Of a stretch of 64,000 nt of DNA, positions 17,701 through 25,993 are shown piece after piece. Numbering within the stretch: position 1 is the first letter of the stretch; each line of letters begins with the position of its first letter. The notes beneath the pieces were generated by a model. That model saw only the letters and a list, made by a program, of their open reading frames with translations, made no database searches and was not told the origin of the DNA. This DNA is from Cupriavidus necator A5-1 (lineage in GTDB: Bacteria; Pseudomonadota; Gammaproteobacteria; Burkholderiales; Burkholderiaceae), in contig NZ_JQLI01000008.1 of assembly GCF_000744095.1 (NCBI RefSeq), positions 3,472,001-3,536,000 of the forward strand. Direction: 5' to 3'. A program made the translations under genes and the position numbers.

Positions 17701-17920
17701 CCCGGCAGCGATGGAAAGCCTCGAGCCGATGCTCGCCTCCGTCGGCCTGCAGTGGGTCCATACCGACAGCGACAAGCTGCGCTCGGCCCAGGAAGCTGCT
17801 GCCCGCGTCGCACCCGCCCCGCGCGTGCCGCGCGAGCGCAAGCCGCTGCCGCCGTTGCCGCAAGGTCCGATGATCCTGGTCGAGACCGGTGGCCGCGAGG
17901 TGGAGATGTCGCAGCAGTAA
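14762..17920 (+). CDS. rne: Ribonuclease E
   Basis: 1052-residue endonuclease and degradosome scaffold. Catalytic half: MKRMLFNATQQEELRVAIVD at the N-terminus, S1 domain near residues 35-120 (GNIYKGVITRIEPSLEA), 5'-sensor, DNase I-like domain with DHTEALVSVDVNS and IDFIDM (the metal-binding Asp residues), and zinc-link CPRCNGTG near 404. The C-terminal ~500 residues are disordered: an Arg/Gly/Glu repeat block, a GE run, a long Ala/Pro/Val/Glu region, and a conserved betaproteobacterial tail beginning LEPMLASVGLQWVHTDS. The tail would bind RNA and partner enzymes. Codon use is like its neighbours. Confidence 0.97.
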   Translation: MKRMLFNATQQEELRVAIVDGQKLIDIDIETAGREQRKGNIYKGVITRIEPSLEACFVNYGEERHGFLPFKEVARAFFKEGIDVRNARIQDALHEGQELIVQVEKEERGNKGAALTTFISLAGRYLVLMPNNPRGGGVSRRIEGEDRQELRETMAQLTVPDGMSIIARTAGIGRSAEELQWDLNYLLQLWKAIDGAAGDNKAPLLIYLESSLVIRAIRDYFQPDIGEILIDTDEIYEQARAFMSVVMPDNMNRVKKYRDDVPLFSRFQIEHQIESAYSRMVMLPSGGAIVIDHTEALVSVDVNSARATKGADIEETALRTNLEAADEIARQLRLRDLGGLIVIDFIDMESGKAQKDVETRLKDALRHDRARVQMGKISRFGLMELSRQRLRPSLSEGSHITCPRCNGTGHIRDTESSALQVLRIIQEEAMKENTAAIHCQVPVEVAAFLLNEKRQEINLIELRFKVNVLLIPNKHLETPHYKLERLRHDDPRLEESTASYRMAEAAAKELEADTSYSSRRKEEAKPRQEAAVKGITPEQPAPVSVPRPERAPKPETPAAPPVPATQPVVSGGFIAWLKGLFGARPATPPVVEPAKPAAAAETRGAEGRRERGPRGEGRGQRGERGERGERAERGERAERGERTERGERGERGERQPRGQRGERAERAERQGGERGEQRETRGERQGRQPRQQGEGQATPAVARLGEAAQAERGQGERAEARQEGRRERSQERRERQRDRQRERSDLREAEAGEAPQPEAVAAAQALGVLPQAFAEESQAGRAELLEGAEGVAETAAEGEERRRRNRRGRNRYRRERDETAQGKQGEGEGEGEGEGEGEFAQEAAEGAAPVTAEAAPQAVPQAEPAPQAAVAVAAAAEAVEAIRIAVPEGVTPAPAAETAPVAAPAAEQAAPVTAAAVTEAIAAEAAVEPVVSAAVETAPAVAEVAEPVVTPAPAAEPAVAFAPAAPVVAAAPAAPAVAAAPAAMESLEPMLASVGLQWVHTDSDKLRSAQEAAARVAPAPRVPRERKPLPPLPQGPMILVETGGREVEMSQQ
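16618..16812 (+). repeat. rne: Degenerate RGE/RAE tandem repeat inside rne
   Basis: A block of near-repeats of GAGCGTGGC-like units encoding RGERGERGERAERGERAERG and variants. It forms an arginine-rich segment comparable in position to the RNA-binding AR regions of RNase E. Repeat units differ at wobble positions, so it is older than a recent slippage tract. Confidence 0.8.
17234..17275 (+). repeat. rne: Hexanucleotide microsatellite inside rne
   Basis: Seven consecutive GGCGAA-type units (six exact, the fifth GGCGAG) coding for seven Gly-Glu pairs. The near-perfect units suggest recent slippage; changes in copy number would keep the frame. Confidence 0.9.
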
Positions 17921-17994
17921 GCGCCCCCGACCCCGAAGGGGAGCGCGGTTTTGGGTGCTCCCAAGCCGCCCGGGCTAGCCTAAGCAAGGTGTTC

Positions 17995-18020
17995 TCCCTC
18001 TCCCCTCAGGGGGAGAGGGA
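17995..18020. repeat. Pyrimidine/purine palindrome after rne (extragenic hairpin)
   Basis: An 11-bp perfect stem (arms TCCCTCTCCCC and GGGGAGAGGGA) closed by a TCAG loop. No T tract. The pattern resembles the small extragenic palindromes that recur between genes in Ralstonia/Cupriavidus genomes; only one copy is seen in this window. Confidence 0.55.
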
Positions 18021-18067
18021 AGCAAACCAAACCGGCGGCGGGGTCACTCTGCTAGCAGCTGCAAACC

Positions 18068-18094
18068 AAGGGACGGCCTGGCCGTCCCTTTTTT
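18068..18094 (+). terminator. Intrinsic terminator downstream of rne
   Basis: Stem GGGACGGC/GCCGTCCC (18070-18077, 18081-18088) with a CTG loop, followed by six T residues. It would end the rne transcript before moaA. Confidence 0.88.
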
Positions 18095-18246
18095 CATGCC
18101 CGCGCCATTCCCTCCCCTGATACCGGCATCAAGGGAATACGGATGCCCAACCCCCGCCTCAGCTAGAATGGCAGCAGAATGCATCCGCCCCCCGGGCGCC
18201 CTGCCCCGCAGCGCCGCTCCCCGGAAGCAGCGCCCACCCACAGGCC

Positions 18247-19371
18247 ATGACCGAATCCGTCATTCCGATTTTCGACCTGCGCGATCATCGCTACCGTTCG
18301 ATGACGCCCAGCATTCCCGGCAAGCTGGTTGCGCCCACCGGCCTGGTGGCCGACACCCGCGGCCGGCCGCTGCATGACCTGCGCATCTCGGTGACGGACC
18401 GCTGCAATTTCCGCTGCGTCTACTGCATGCCGAAGGAAGTCTTCGACAAGGACTACACCTTCCTGCCGCACTCCGAACTGCTGAGCTTCGAGGAAATCGA
18501 GCGCACCGCCCGCCTGTTCGTTGGCCAGGGCGTGGAGAAGATCCGCCTGACCGGCGGCGAGCCGCTGCTACGCAAGAACATCGAGCACCTGGTCGAGATG
18601 CTGGCGAAGATCGAGACCGTCTCGGGCAAGCCGCTGGACCTGACGCTGACCACCAATGCCTCGCTGCTGGCACGCAAGGCCCGCGCCCTGCGCGATGCCG
18701 GCCTGACCCGCGTCAGCGTCAGCCTCGACGCGGTCGACGACGCCATCTTCCGCCGCATGAACGATGTCGACTTCGCCGTCGCCGACGTGCTGCATGGCAT
18801 CGAGACCGCGCAGGCGGTCGGGCTGGCGCCGATCAAGGTCAACATGGTGGTCAAGCGCGGCACCAACGATCAGGAAATCGTGCCGATGGCGCGCCACTTC
18901 CGCCACAGCGGCATCATCGTGCGCTTTATCGAATTCATGGACGTAGGCGCCAGCAACCACTGGCAGATGGACGAGGTGCTGCCCTCGGCCGAGGTGGTGC
19001 GCCGCATCGATGCCGAATTCCCGCTCGAGCCGATGCAGGCCAACTATTCCGGCGAGACCGCCGAGCGCTGGCGCTACCGCGACGGCAGCGGCGAGATCGG
19101 CGTGATCTCCAGCGTCACCCACGCCTTTTGCGGCGACTGCAGCCGCATCCGCCTGTCCACCGAAGGCCGGCTCTACCTGTGCCTGTTCGCGACCGAGGGC
19201 TATGACCTGCGCGCCTTGCTGCGCGGCGGCTACAGCGACCTGGAGATCTCCAACGCGATCGCCCAGGTATGGCAGGCCCGCACCGACAACTATTCCGAGC
19301 AGCGCGGCAATCCGGCCGTGCGCCAGGCCCGCGCCGAGCGCAAGATCGAGATGTCCTACATCGGCGGCTGA
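18247..19371 (+). CDS. moaA: GTP 3',8-cyclase (Moco biosynthesis)
   Basis: Radical-SAM enzyme of 374 residues that starts molybdenum cofactor synthesis. N-terminal CNFRCVYCM binds the SAM [4Fe-4S] cluster; the C-terminal cluster ligands are in CGDCSRIRLSTEGRLYLCLF (Cys-x-x-Cys then Cys). It ends in SYIGG, the double glycine required for activity. A -10-like TAGAAT lies about 75 bp upstream. First gene of moaA-mobA-moeA; 27 bp to mobA. Confidence 0.97.
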   Translation: MTESVIPIFDLRDHRYRSMTPSIPGKLVAPTGLVADTRGRPLHDLRISVTDRCNFRCVYCMPKEVFDKDYTFLPHSELLSFEEIERTARLFVGQGVEKIRLTGGEPLLRKNIEHLVEMLAKIETVSGKPLDLTLTTNASLLARKARALRDAGLTRVSVSLDAVDDAIFRRMNDVDFAVADVLHGIETAQAVGLAPIKVNMVVKRGTNDQEIVPMARHFRHSGIIVRFIEFMDVGASNHWQMDEVLPSAEVVRRIDAEFPLEPMQANYSGETAERWRYRDGSGEIGVISSVTHAFCGDCSRIRLSTEGRLYLCLFATEGYDLRALLRGGYSDLEISNAIAQVWQARTDNYSEQRGNPAVRQARAERKIEMSYIGG

Positions 19372-19398
19372 TCCCGCCGCCAGACCCTACCCTCCTTC

Positions 19399-19998
19399 AT
19401 GATTGCACGCGACGACATCACCGGCCTGATCCTCGCAGGCGGCAGGGGCAGCCGCATGGGCGGCACCGACAAGGGACTGCAGCCGCTGCGCGGCACGCCG
19501 ATGGCGATGCACACGATGATGCGGCTCACGCCGCAGGTCGGCGGGCTGATGATCAATGCCAACCGCAACCTGGCCGCCTATGAATCGTTCGGCGTGCCGG
19601 TCTACACCGACTCGGTGCCCGACTTCGCCGGCCCGCTGGCCGGCATGCTGGCCGGACTGGAACAGTGCCCGACGCCGTGGATGGTGACCGCGCCGTGCGA
19701 CTCGCCCTTCCTGCCGACCGACCTGGTGGCGCGGCTGGCACAGGCGCTCGAGGCCGAAGGCGCGGAACTGGCGATCCCGGTGACGCTGGATGAAGACGGC
19801 CGGCGCCAGACCCAACCCGTGTTCTGCCTGATGCCGGTCAGTGCGCTCGACAGCCTGGTGGCTTATCTTTTCGGCGGCGGCCGCAAGATCGAGACCTGGG
19901 CCGCCTCGCACCGGCTGGCCGAAGTGCTGTTCGAAGACGCCGCGGCCTTTGCCAATATCAACACCCTGGACGAACTGCGTACGCACGAAAGCCGCTAA
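19399..19998 (+). CDS. mobA: Molybdenum cofactor guanylyltransferase
   Basis: 199 residues, joins GMP to molybdopterin. Nucleotide-binding signature LILAGGRGSRMGGTDKGLQPL (in part) at residues 11-31, and the later APCDSPFLPTDL metal-binding motif. Spaced 17 bp from moeA. Normal family length. Confidence 0.95.
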   Translation: MIARDDITGLILAGGRGSRMGGTDKGLQPLRGTPMAMHTMMRLTPQVGGLMINANRNLAAYESFGVPVYTDSVPDFAGPLAGMLAGLEQCPTPWMVTAPCDSPFLPTDLVARLAQALEAEGAELAIPVTLDEDGRRQTQPVFCLMPVSALDSLVAYLFGGGRKIETWAASHRLAEVLFEDAAAFANINTLDELRTHESR

Positions 19999-20015
19999 AC
20001 CGCCGCCGAGCCACC

Positions 20016-21305
20016 ATGCCCTCCCTGCAATCCGTCATCTCCTGCCTTTCCGACTACGACCCCACCGCCCTGCCAGTGGACCAGGCCAACCGCATCATCG
20101 GCGAGGTGGTGGAGCCGGTACTCGGCGTCGAACAGGTGCCGATCCGCAGCGCGCTGGACCGCGTGCTGGCCGAGGATATCGTCTCGCCCATCGACGTGCC
20201 GGCGCATGACAACTCGGCCATGGACGGCTACGCCTTCCGGGGCGAGGCGCTCGCCGCCGCGCAGACGGACACGGTCGAACTGGAAGTGATCGGCACCGCC
20301 TTCGCCGGCGGCGCGGGCGAGCTCGCCCCCACTGCGGTGCAGGCGGTGCGCATCATGACCGGCGCGGTAATGCCCGCAGGCTGCGACACCGTGGTGCCGC
20401 AGGAATTCGTCGAGGCCCTGGCTGACGGTGCGCGTATCCGCTTTGCCGCCGACTGCGTGCGCACCGGCGACAACCGCCGCCTGCGCGGCGAAGACCTGGC
20501 GCGCGGCCAGGCCGCGCTGCAGGCCGGGCGCGTGGTGCAGCCCGCCGACCTGGGCCTGCTGGCCTCGCTGGGCGTGGCCGAGGTGCGCGTGCGCCGGCGC
20601 CTGCGCGTGGCCTTCTTCTCCACCGGCGACGAACTGCGCTCGATCGGCGAGCCGCTCGATGCCGGCTGCGTCTACGACTCCAACCGCTACACGCTGCACG
20701 GCATGCTGCGGCGGATGAATGTCGAGCTGCTCGACATGGGCGTGGTGCGCGACGACCCCGACGCGCTCGAGGCCGCCTTCCGCACCGCCTGCGAGACCGC
20801 CGACGCGGTCATCACCTCCGGCGGCGTCTCGGTCGGCGAGGCCGACTACACCAAGCAGATCATGGCGCGGCTTGGCGACGTCACGTTCTGGAAGATCGCC
20901 ATGCGCCCGGGCCGGCCGATGGCATTCGGGCGCATCAACTCCAACGGCCGCGACGCGCTGCTGTTCGGCCTGCCGGGCAACCCGGTGGCCGTGATGGTCA
21001 CCTTCTACCACTTCGTGCGCGCCGCGCTGCACCGGCTGATGGGCGCCAGCGTGCCCCCGCTGCCGCTCTTGCGCGTGCGCAGCGCGCAGGCGATCCGCAA
21101 GAAGCCCGGCCGCACCGAGTACCAGCGCGGCATCCTGGCGCGGGCCGCCGACGGACAGTGGGAAGTGCGCATCACCGGCCAGCAAGGCTCGGGGGTGCTG
21201 CGCTCGATGAGCGAAGCCAACTGCTTTATCGTGCTTGGCCACGAGCATGATTCGGTCAGGGCCGGCGACCCGGTTGAGGTCATGCTGTTCGACGGCCTGG
21301 TCTGA
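20016..21305 (+). CDS. moeA: Molybdopterin molybdenumtransferase
   Basis: 429 residues, inserts molybdate into adenylylated molybdopterin. Motifs in order: DNSAMDGYAF near 66-75, MTGAVMPAGCDTVVPQE near 114, SGGVSVGEADYT near 268 and LPGNPVAVMVTF near 318. Complete and last in the moa-mob-moe run. Confidence 0.96.
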   Translation: MPSLQSVISCLSDYDPTALPVDQANRIIGEVVEPVLGVEQVPIRSALDRVLAEDIVSPIDVPAHDNSAMDGYAFRGEALAAAQTDTVELEVIGTAFAGGAGELAPTAVQAVRIMTGAVMPAGCDTVVPQEFVEALADGARIRFAADCVRTGDNRRLRGEDLARGQAALQAGRVVQPADLGLLASLGVAEVRVRRRLRVAFFSTGDELRSIGEPLDAGCVYDSNRYTLHGMLRRMNVELLDMGVVRDDPDALEAAFRTACETADAVITSGGVSVGEADYTKQIMARLGDVTFWKIAMRPGRPMAFGRINSNGRDALLFGLPGNPVAVMVTFYHFVRAALHRLMGASVPPLPLLRVRSAQAIRKKPGRTEYQRGILARAADGQWEVRITGQQGSGVLRSMSEANCFIVLGHEHDSVRAGDPVEVMLFDGLV

Positions 21306-21511
21306 GTTCAGGCTGAGGCCAATCCGAGCCGGCAAAGGGCCGGCTGCCACCAGCCCTTTGTCGCGATGTGTCGTATTTGCGCCGCACATTTTCAGCGGCG
21401 GCGCGCCGGGCGCAGTGCTTTCGGCTGCCCTGCGGGCGGCGGGCTATGCGGGTGACGGTCCAATCGTTACACTTGGCGCACGATTCAGAATTATTCGAGT
21501 TATTCCCCGTG

Positions 21512-21790
21512 ATGAATCAGGAGATCGCCTACCTCCACCCCGTCAAGACCGCCCGCGCGCTGGTGCTGGTCTACCTGTGCTTCTCGCTGCCGATCGTATC
21601 GCTCGGGCTGTTCGTGACCTTCGTCCGCTATGGCGACCTGCCGGCGATCACGGTCTTCAGCGCGATCATCCTGAATGCGCTGATCGGCTTCGGGCTGCTG
21701 TGGCTGGCGTGCAAGGCCTACAACTGGGTGGCCGCGCGCTTTGGCGGCATTCAGGTCCACGTGCGCGAACTCGCGCCCGAAGAAGACTGA
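21512..21790 (+). CDS. Small two-helix membrane protein, unknown
   Basis: 92 residues from the ATG at 21512. Two clear membrane segments (ALVLVYLCFSLPIVSLGLFV and AIILNALIGFGLLWLACKAY) linked by a short hydrophilic turn, and an acidic C-terminus ELAPEED. I do not recognise a family. The frame is open for 48 codons further upstream but that extension reads like non-coding sequence. It lies 206 bp after moeA on the same strand. Confidence 0.65.
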   Translation: MNQEIAYLHPVKTARALVLVYLCFSLPIVSLGLFVTFVRYGDLPAITVFSAIILNALIGFGLLWLACKAYNWVAARFGGIQVHVRELAPEED

Positions 21791-21878
21791 GCAGCGCGAC
21801 TGAAGTCGTGGCCGGCAGCACGCTGGCCGCCGCCGAACGGCCTCCTGCGAGGCCTCTTTCCTTCCTGACCTGCGTCAC

Positions 21879-23363
21879 TCAGCCGCCGTTGTCTTCCAGC
21901 GTTTCCGGCGTTTCGGCATCCGCCGCATTGAGGCCCAGCAGCTGCTGGGCGGCATCGCCCGGCAGCGCTTCCACCGTGCGCAGCTTGCGCGCCATCTGGC
22001 GCGTGCGCACCTCGGCCTGCTCGATATTGCGCGCGGCGCGCTCCAGCGTATCGCGGGTCTTGGCCAGCACGTCGCCGAACTTGCCGAACTCGGTCTTGAC
22101 CGCCCCCAATACCTCCCACACCTCGCTCGAACGCTTTTCCAGCGCCAGCGTGCGGAAGCCCATCTGCAGGCTGTTTAGCAGCGCGGTCAGCGTGGTCGGC
22201 CCTGACACGGTCACGCGGTAATCACGCTGCAGCAGGTCGGTCAGGCCCGGGCGCCGCAGCACTTCGGCGTACAGCCCTTCGGTCGGCAGGAACAGGATCG
22301 CGAAATCCGTGGTCTGCGGCGGCGACAGGTATTTCTCGGCGATGGTCTGGGCCTCGCGCCGCAGCGCCACTTCCAGCTCACGCCCGAAGGCGATCACCCC
22401 ATCCGCGTCGCCGCGCTCCTGCGCGTCGACCAGGCGTTCGTATTGCTCCTTGGGGAACTTGGCGTCGATCGGCAGCCAGACCGGCGCATTGTCACCACCC
22501 GCCGACTTGCCCGGCAGCCGGATCGCGAACTCCACCCGCGCGCCGGAGTTGCGCACGGTCTCGACGTTCTTGCCGTACTGCTCCGGCGTCAGCATCTGCT
22601 CCAGCAGCATTTCCAGCTGGACTTCGCCCCAGGTGCCGCGCGACTTCACATTGGTCAGCACTTTCTTCAAGTCGCCCACGCCTTGCGCCAGCACCTGCAT
22701 TTCGCCCAGGCCGCGGTGTACCTGCTCCAGGCGGTCCGACACCAGCCGGAACGATTCGCCCAGGCGCTGTTCCAGCGTGGCGTGCAGCTTCTCGTCGACG
22801 GTGCGGCGCATCTCCTCCAGCTTGGCGGCGTTGTTGGCCTCGATGGCTTGCAGCTTCTGCTCGAGCGTGGCGCGCACTTCGGCCAGCCGCCGCTCGTTGG
22901 CCTCCGACATCTGCGCCAGCTGCTGCTGCAGCCCGTCACCGAAGCGGCGCAGCGAACCGGCCTGCTCGTCGCGCGCCTGCTGGCCCTGCAGCATCAGGTG
23001 CTGGCGCACCTGCTCGAGCTGCTGGGTGTTGGACTCCGTCAGCTTGGCCAGCTGCTGCGCAAAGGTGTCGATCTGGTTGTTCTGCAGCGTGGCGATGCCG
23101 GTCAGCTGCGACGACAACGCCTGCTGGAAGCGCAGCATCTGCTGTGCCGACTCGTCGCGGTTGCCGCGCGCGGCCTCGCCCACCTCGGTGCGCACCTCAC
23201 GCTCCAGCCGCTCCATGCCGCGCAGGTTTTCCACGCGCACCTCGGCCAGTTGCCGCATCACGTCGGCGCCCGGCGAAGCCGCCTGCTGCCGCAACAGCAC
23301 CACTACCAGCAAAACGACCGCGAGCAGCGCCACGGCCAGCGTCAGGAACGGAATCAGGGACAT
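21879..23363 (-). CDS. rmuC: DNA recombination protein RmuC
   Basis: 494 residues. One N-terminal membrane segment (FLTLAVALLAVVLLVVVLL), then about 200 residues of Gln/Glu-rich coiled coil, then the RmuC nuclease-like domain (RGTWGEVQLEMLLEQMLTPEQY in part, and LPIDAKFPKEQYERL). Family role: limits DNA inversions at short repeats. Complete; 34 bp separate it from the upstream dehydrogenase gene. Confidence 0.95.
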   Translation of the reverse strand: MSLIPFLTLAVALLAVVLLVVVLLRQQAASPGADVMRQLAEVRVENLRGMERLEREVRTEVGEAARGNRDESAQQMLRFQQALSSQLTGIATLQNNQIDTFAQQLAKLTESNTQQLEQVRQHLMLQGQQARDEQAGSLRRFGDGLQQQLAQMSEANERRLAEVRATLEQKLQAIEANNAAKLEEMRRTVDEKLHATLEQRLGESFRLVSDRLEQVHRGLGEMQVLAQGVGDLKKVLTNVKSRGTWGEVQLEMLLEQMLTPEQYGKNVETVRNSGARVEFAIRLPGKSAGGDNAPVWLPIDAKFPKEQYERLVDAQERGDADGVIAFGRELEVALRREAQTIAEKYLSPPQTTDFAILFLPTEGLYAEVLRRPGLTDLLQRDYRVTVSGPTTLTALLNSLQMGFRTLALEKRSSEVWEVLGAVKTEFGKFGDVLAKTRDTLERAARNIEQAEVRTRQMARKLRTVEALPGDAAQQLLGLNAADAETPETLEDNGG

Positions 23364-23397
23364 CAGCAGGAATCAGGTTGGCGACGGGCCGGCCGGC

Positions 23398-24393
23398 TCA
23401 GCGGCGATGCGGCATCACTTCAGGATTGATTACGGTGGGCGGATGGCCGGCTTGCGGGCCCTGGTCGAGCGCGGCGATCAGGTTCTCGGCGGCCAGCATC
23501 GCCATCGCGCGGCGGGTCTTCTCGGAGGCGCTGGCGATATGCGGCGTCAGCACGACGTTCGGCACGGTCAGCAGGTCCGGATGGACGCTGGGCTCGCCCT
23601 CGAACACATCCAGCCCGGCACCGAAAATGCGCTTGTCGCGCAGCGCCTGCGCCAGCGCGGCGTCGTCGACGATGCCGCCGCGCGCCAGGTTGACCAGCGT
23701 CGCGGTCGGTTTCATCTGCGCCAGTTCCGCCGCGCCAATGGCGTGGTGGCTCTGCGGACCATACGGCAGCACCAGCACCAGGTGGTCGGACTGGCGCAGC
23801 AGGTCTTCCTTGCTGACATAGCGCGCGTTGAGCGCGCGCTCAGTGTCCGCCGGCAGCTGGCTGCGGTTGTGGTACAGCACGCTCATGCCAAACCCAGCAG
23901 CACGACGCGCCAGCGCCTGGCCGATGCGGCCCATGCCCAGGATGCCGAGCGTGCTGCCGTACAGGTCCACGCCGACCAGCATGTCGTAGCTCCAGCGCTG
24001 CCACTTGCCAGCGCGCAGGTAGTGCTCGGCCTCGGTCACGCGGCGCGCGGTCGCCATCAGCAGCGCCCAGCCGAAGTCGGCGGTGGTCTCGGTCAGCACG
24101 TCCGGCGTGTTGGTGGCGACGATCCCGGTAGCCGTCAGCGCCGGCACGTCCAGGTTGTTGTAGCCGACCGCCATGTTGCAGACGGCGCGCAGCGACGGCA
24201 GCCCGGCGATCACCGCGCCGTCGATGCGGTCGGCGGCGTTGGCCAGCACGCCGGCCTTGCCGGCCAGGCGCGCCTGCAGCGCGGCGGCATCGAGCACCGC
24301 GTCCTGCTGGTTGTCGTCAACATCGAAATACTGCGCCAGGTGCGCAATGACTTCGGGGTAGATGGCGCGGGTGACAAGTACGGACGGCTTCAT
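23398..24393 (-). CDS. ghrB: 2-hydroxyacid dehydrogenase (glyoxylate/hydroxypyruvate reductase type)
   Basis: 331 residues, D-isomer-specific NAD(P)-dependent dehydrogenase. GMGRIGQALARRAAGFGM forms the nucleotide-binding loop near 152, NLARGGIVDD carries the substrate Arg region, and FEGEP and TPHIASAS supply the Glu and His of the catalytic set. Closest to the GhrB/glyoxylate reductase branch; the physiological substrate is not proven. Starts 4 bp after the antiporter stop, so co-transcribed with it. Confidence 0.87.
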   Translation of the reverse strand: MKPSVLVTRAIYPEVIAHLAQYFDVDDNQQDAVLDAAALQARLAGKAGVLANAADRIDGAVIAGLPSLRAVCNMAVGYNNLDVPALTATGIVATNTPDVLTETTADFGWALLMATARRVTEAEHYLRAGKWQRWSYDMLVGVDLYGSTLGILGMGRIGQALARRAAGFGMSVLYHNRSQLPADTERALNARYVSKEDLLRQSDHLVLVLPYGPQSHHAIGAAELAQMKPTATLVNLARGGIVDDAALAQALRDKRIFGAGLDVFEGEPSVHPDLLTVPNVVLTPHIASASEKTRRAMAMLAAENLIAALDQGPQAGHPPTVINPEVMPHRR

Positions 24394-24397
24394 GGCA

Positions 24398-25822
24398 TCA
24401 CACGTGGAAGAAAAGGAAGGTCATGATGACGAACAGCGGCACCAGGAAGATGCCCGAGTACAGCATATAACCGAAGAAGCTCGGCATGCGCACGCCGCGG
24501 TTCTCGGCGATGGCCTTGACCATCAGGTTGGGCGCGTTGCCGATATAGGTATTGGCGCCCATGAACACGGCACCCGCCGAGATCGCCGCCAGCGTCGAGG
24601 CATCGCGCGTCATCAGCGTGACGGGGTCGCCCCCGGCGGTGTTGAAGAACACCAGGTAGGTCGGCGCGTTGTCCAGGAACGAGGACAGGACCCCGGTGGC
24701 CCAGAAGTACATGCTGTCGACCGGCTGGCCATTGCTGTCGCTGACCGCGCGGATCACGCCGGCAAACGCGCCGTCGGTGCCCGCCTTTAGCATCGCGATC
24801 ACCGGGATGATGGTCAGGAAGATGCCGGCGAACAGCTTGCCCACCTCCAGGATCGGCTCCCAGTTGAACTCGTTGCCGGCGCGCGCGGATCGCGGCGTGA
24901 CCAGCAGCGACACAACCGCCACCACCACCAGCAGCACATCGCGCACCGCGGCCTGCAGCGGCACTTCGGTGCCCAGGATGTCGAACGAGATGCCGGGCTT
25001 CCACAGCCCGCTCATCAGCACCAGCCCGATCACGGCCAGCAGCAGCACGAAGTTGGACTTGCCTTCGATGGCGATGCCGCCCGAATCCGGCGTCGGGTCG
25101 CTGCGGGCCGGCAGTTCCTCTTCCTTGTTGCGGTAGTAGTGCCGGTCAACCAGGTAGAACAGCGCCAGCAGCACCACGCAGATAAAGAGCGTCTCCAGGT
25201 AGATGTTGCGCATGGTCCAGAAGAACTCCACGCCCTTCAGGAAGCCAAGGAACAGCGGCGGGTCGCCCAGCGGCGTCAGCGCGCCGCCGGCATTGGCCAC
25301 CAGGAAGATAAAGAACACCACCACGTGCGCCACATGGCGGCGGTTGTCGTTGGCGCGCAGCAGCGGCCGGATCAGCAGCATGGCCGCGCCGGTGGTGCCC
25401 ATGAAGCTGGCCAGCAACGTGCCCAGCGCCAGGATGCCGGTATTGAGCCTTGGCGTGCCGTGCAGGTTGCCGCGCACGCAGATGCCGCCGGCGACGATGT
25501 AAAGCGCTGCGATCAGTACGATAAACGGGATGTACTCGGCCAGCAGCGCGTGGACCGCGCTGGCGGTTGCCGCATGCGCGCCGAACACCAGCGCGAACGG
25601 CAGCAGGAACAGCAGCCCCCAGCCCGCGGCGATCTTGCCATAGTGGTGATGCCAGAACTTCGGCGCGAGCAGCGGCCACAGCGCGATCGACAGCAGGATG
25701 CCGGCGAACGGCAGCCCCCACAGCGCAGACAGCGAGGCGCCGTCGAGGTCCGCCGCGTGGGCGGCAACGGGAAAGGCGGCCAGCATGGCCAGCAGTGGCA
25801 ACAGCGCGGTGGCAAGTCGCAT
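24398..25822 (-). CDS. NhaD-type sodium:proton antiporter / ion transporter superfamily member
   Basis: 474 residues from the ATG at 25822, which has AAGGAGATCC upstream and opens a signal-like segment (LLPLLAMLAAFPVAAHAA). About twelve hydrophobic segments follow, with NhaD/ArsB-type sequences such as GDPPLFLGFLKGVEFFW, SSFLDNAPTYLVFFN and MGANTYIGNAPNLMVKAIAE. Inferred to exchange Na+ (or Li+) for protons, though this superfamily also holds anion carriers. An alternative 36-codon upstream extension is unlikely. Confidence 0.8.
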   Translation of the reverse strand: MRLATALLPLLAMLAAFPVAAHAADLDGASLSALWGLPFAGILLSIALWPLLAPKFWHHHYGKIAAGWGLLFLLPFALVFGAHAATASAVHALLAEYIPFIVLIAALYIVAGGICVRGNLHGTPRLNTGILALGTLLASFMGTTGAAMLLIRPLLRANDNRRHVAHVVVFFIFLVANAGGALTPLGDPPLFLGFLKGVEFFWTMRNIYLETLFICVVLLALFYLVDRHYYRNKEEELPARSDPTPDSGGIAIEGKSNFVLLLAVIGLVLMSGLWKPGISFDILGTEVPLQAAVRDVLLVVVAVVSLLVTPRSARAGNEFNWEPILEVGKLFAGIFLTIIPVIAMLKAGTDGAFAGVIRAVSDSNGQPVDSMYFWATGVLSSFLDNAPTYLVFFNTAGGDPVTLMTRDASTLAAISAGAVFMGANTYIGNAPNLMVKAIAENRGVRMPSFFGYMLYSGIFLVPLFVIMTFLFFHV

Positions 25823-25993
25823 CAGGCAGGATCTCCTTGGCTCGGGAATGCAGCATTGATCAGCGCATTGCGCATTACCGCCGCGCCGGGGCTGTGCGCA
25901 AAGGCAAACCTGCAAGTGTAATTCAACCACCTTGCGCGCCGCCCTTGGGCTACGCGCCTGACGCCACTTTTCTTGCGGCGGGTCAGCAAGCGC

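Noticed and set aside
14591..17863. A 1090-codon minus-strand open frame covering rne
   Set aside because: It is the antisense shadow of rne: in very GC-rich genes the opposite frame often lacks stops. The Gly/Ala/Arg-rich translation matches no domain, and rne itself is certain.
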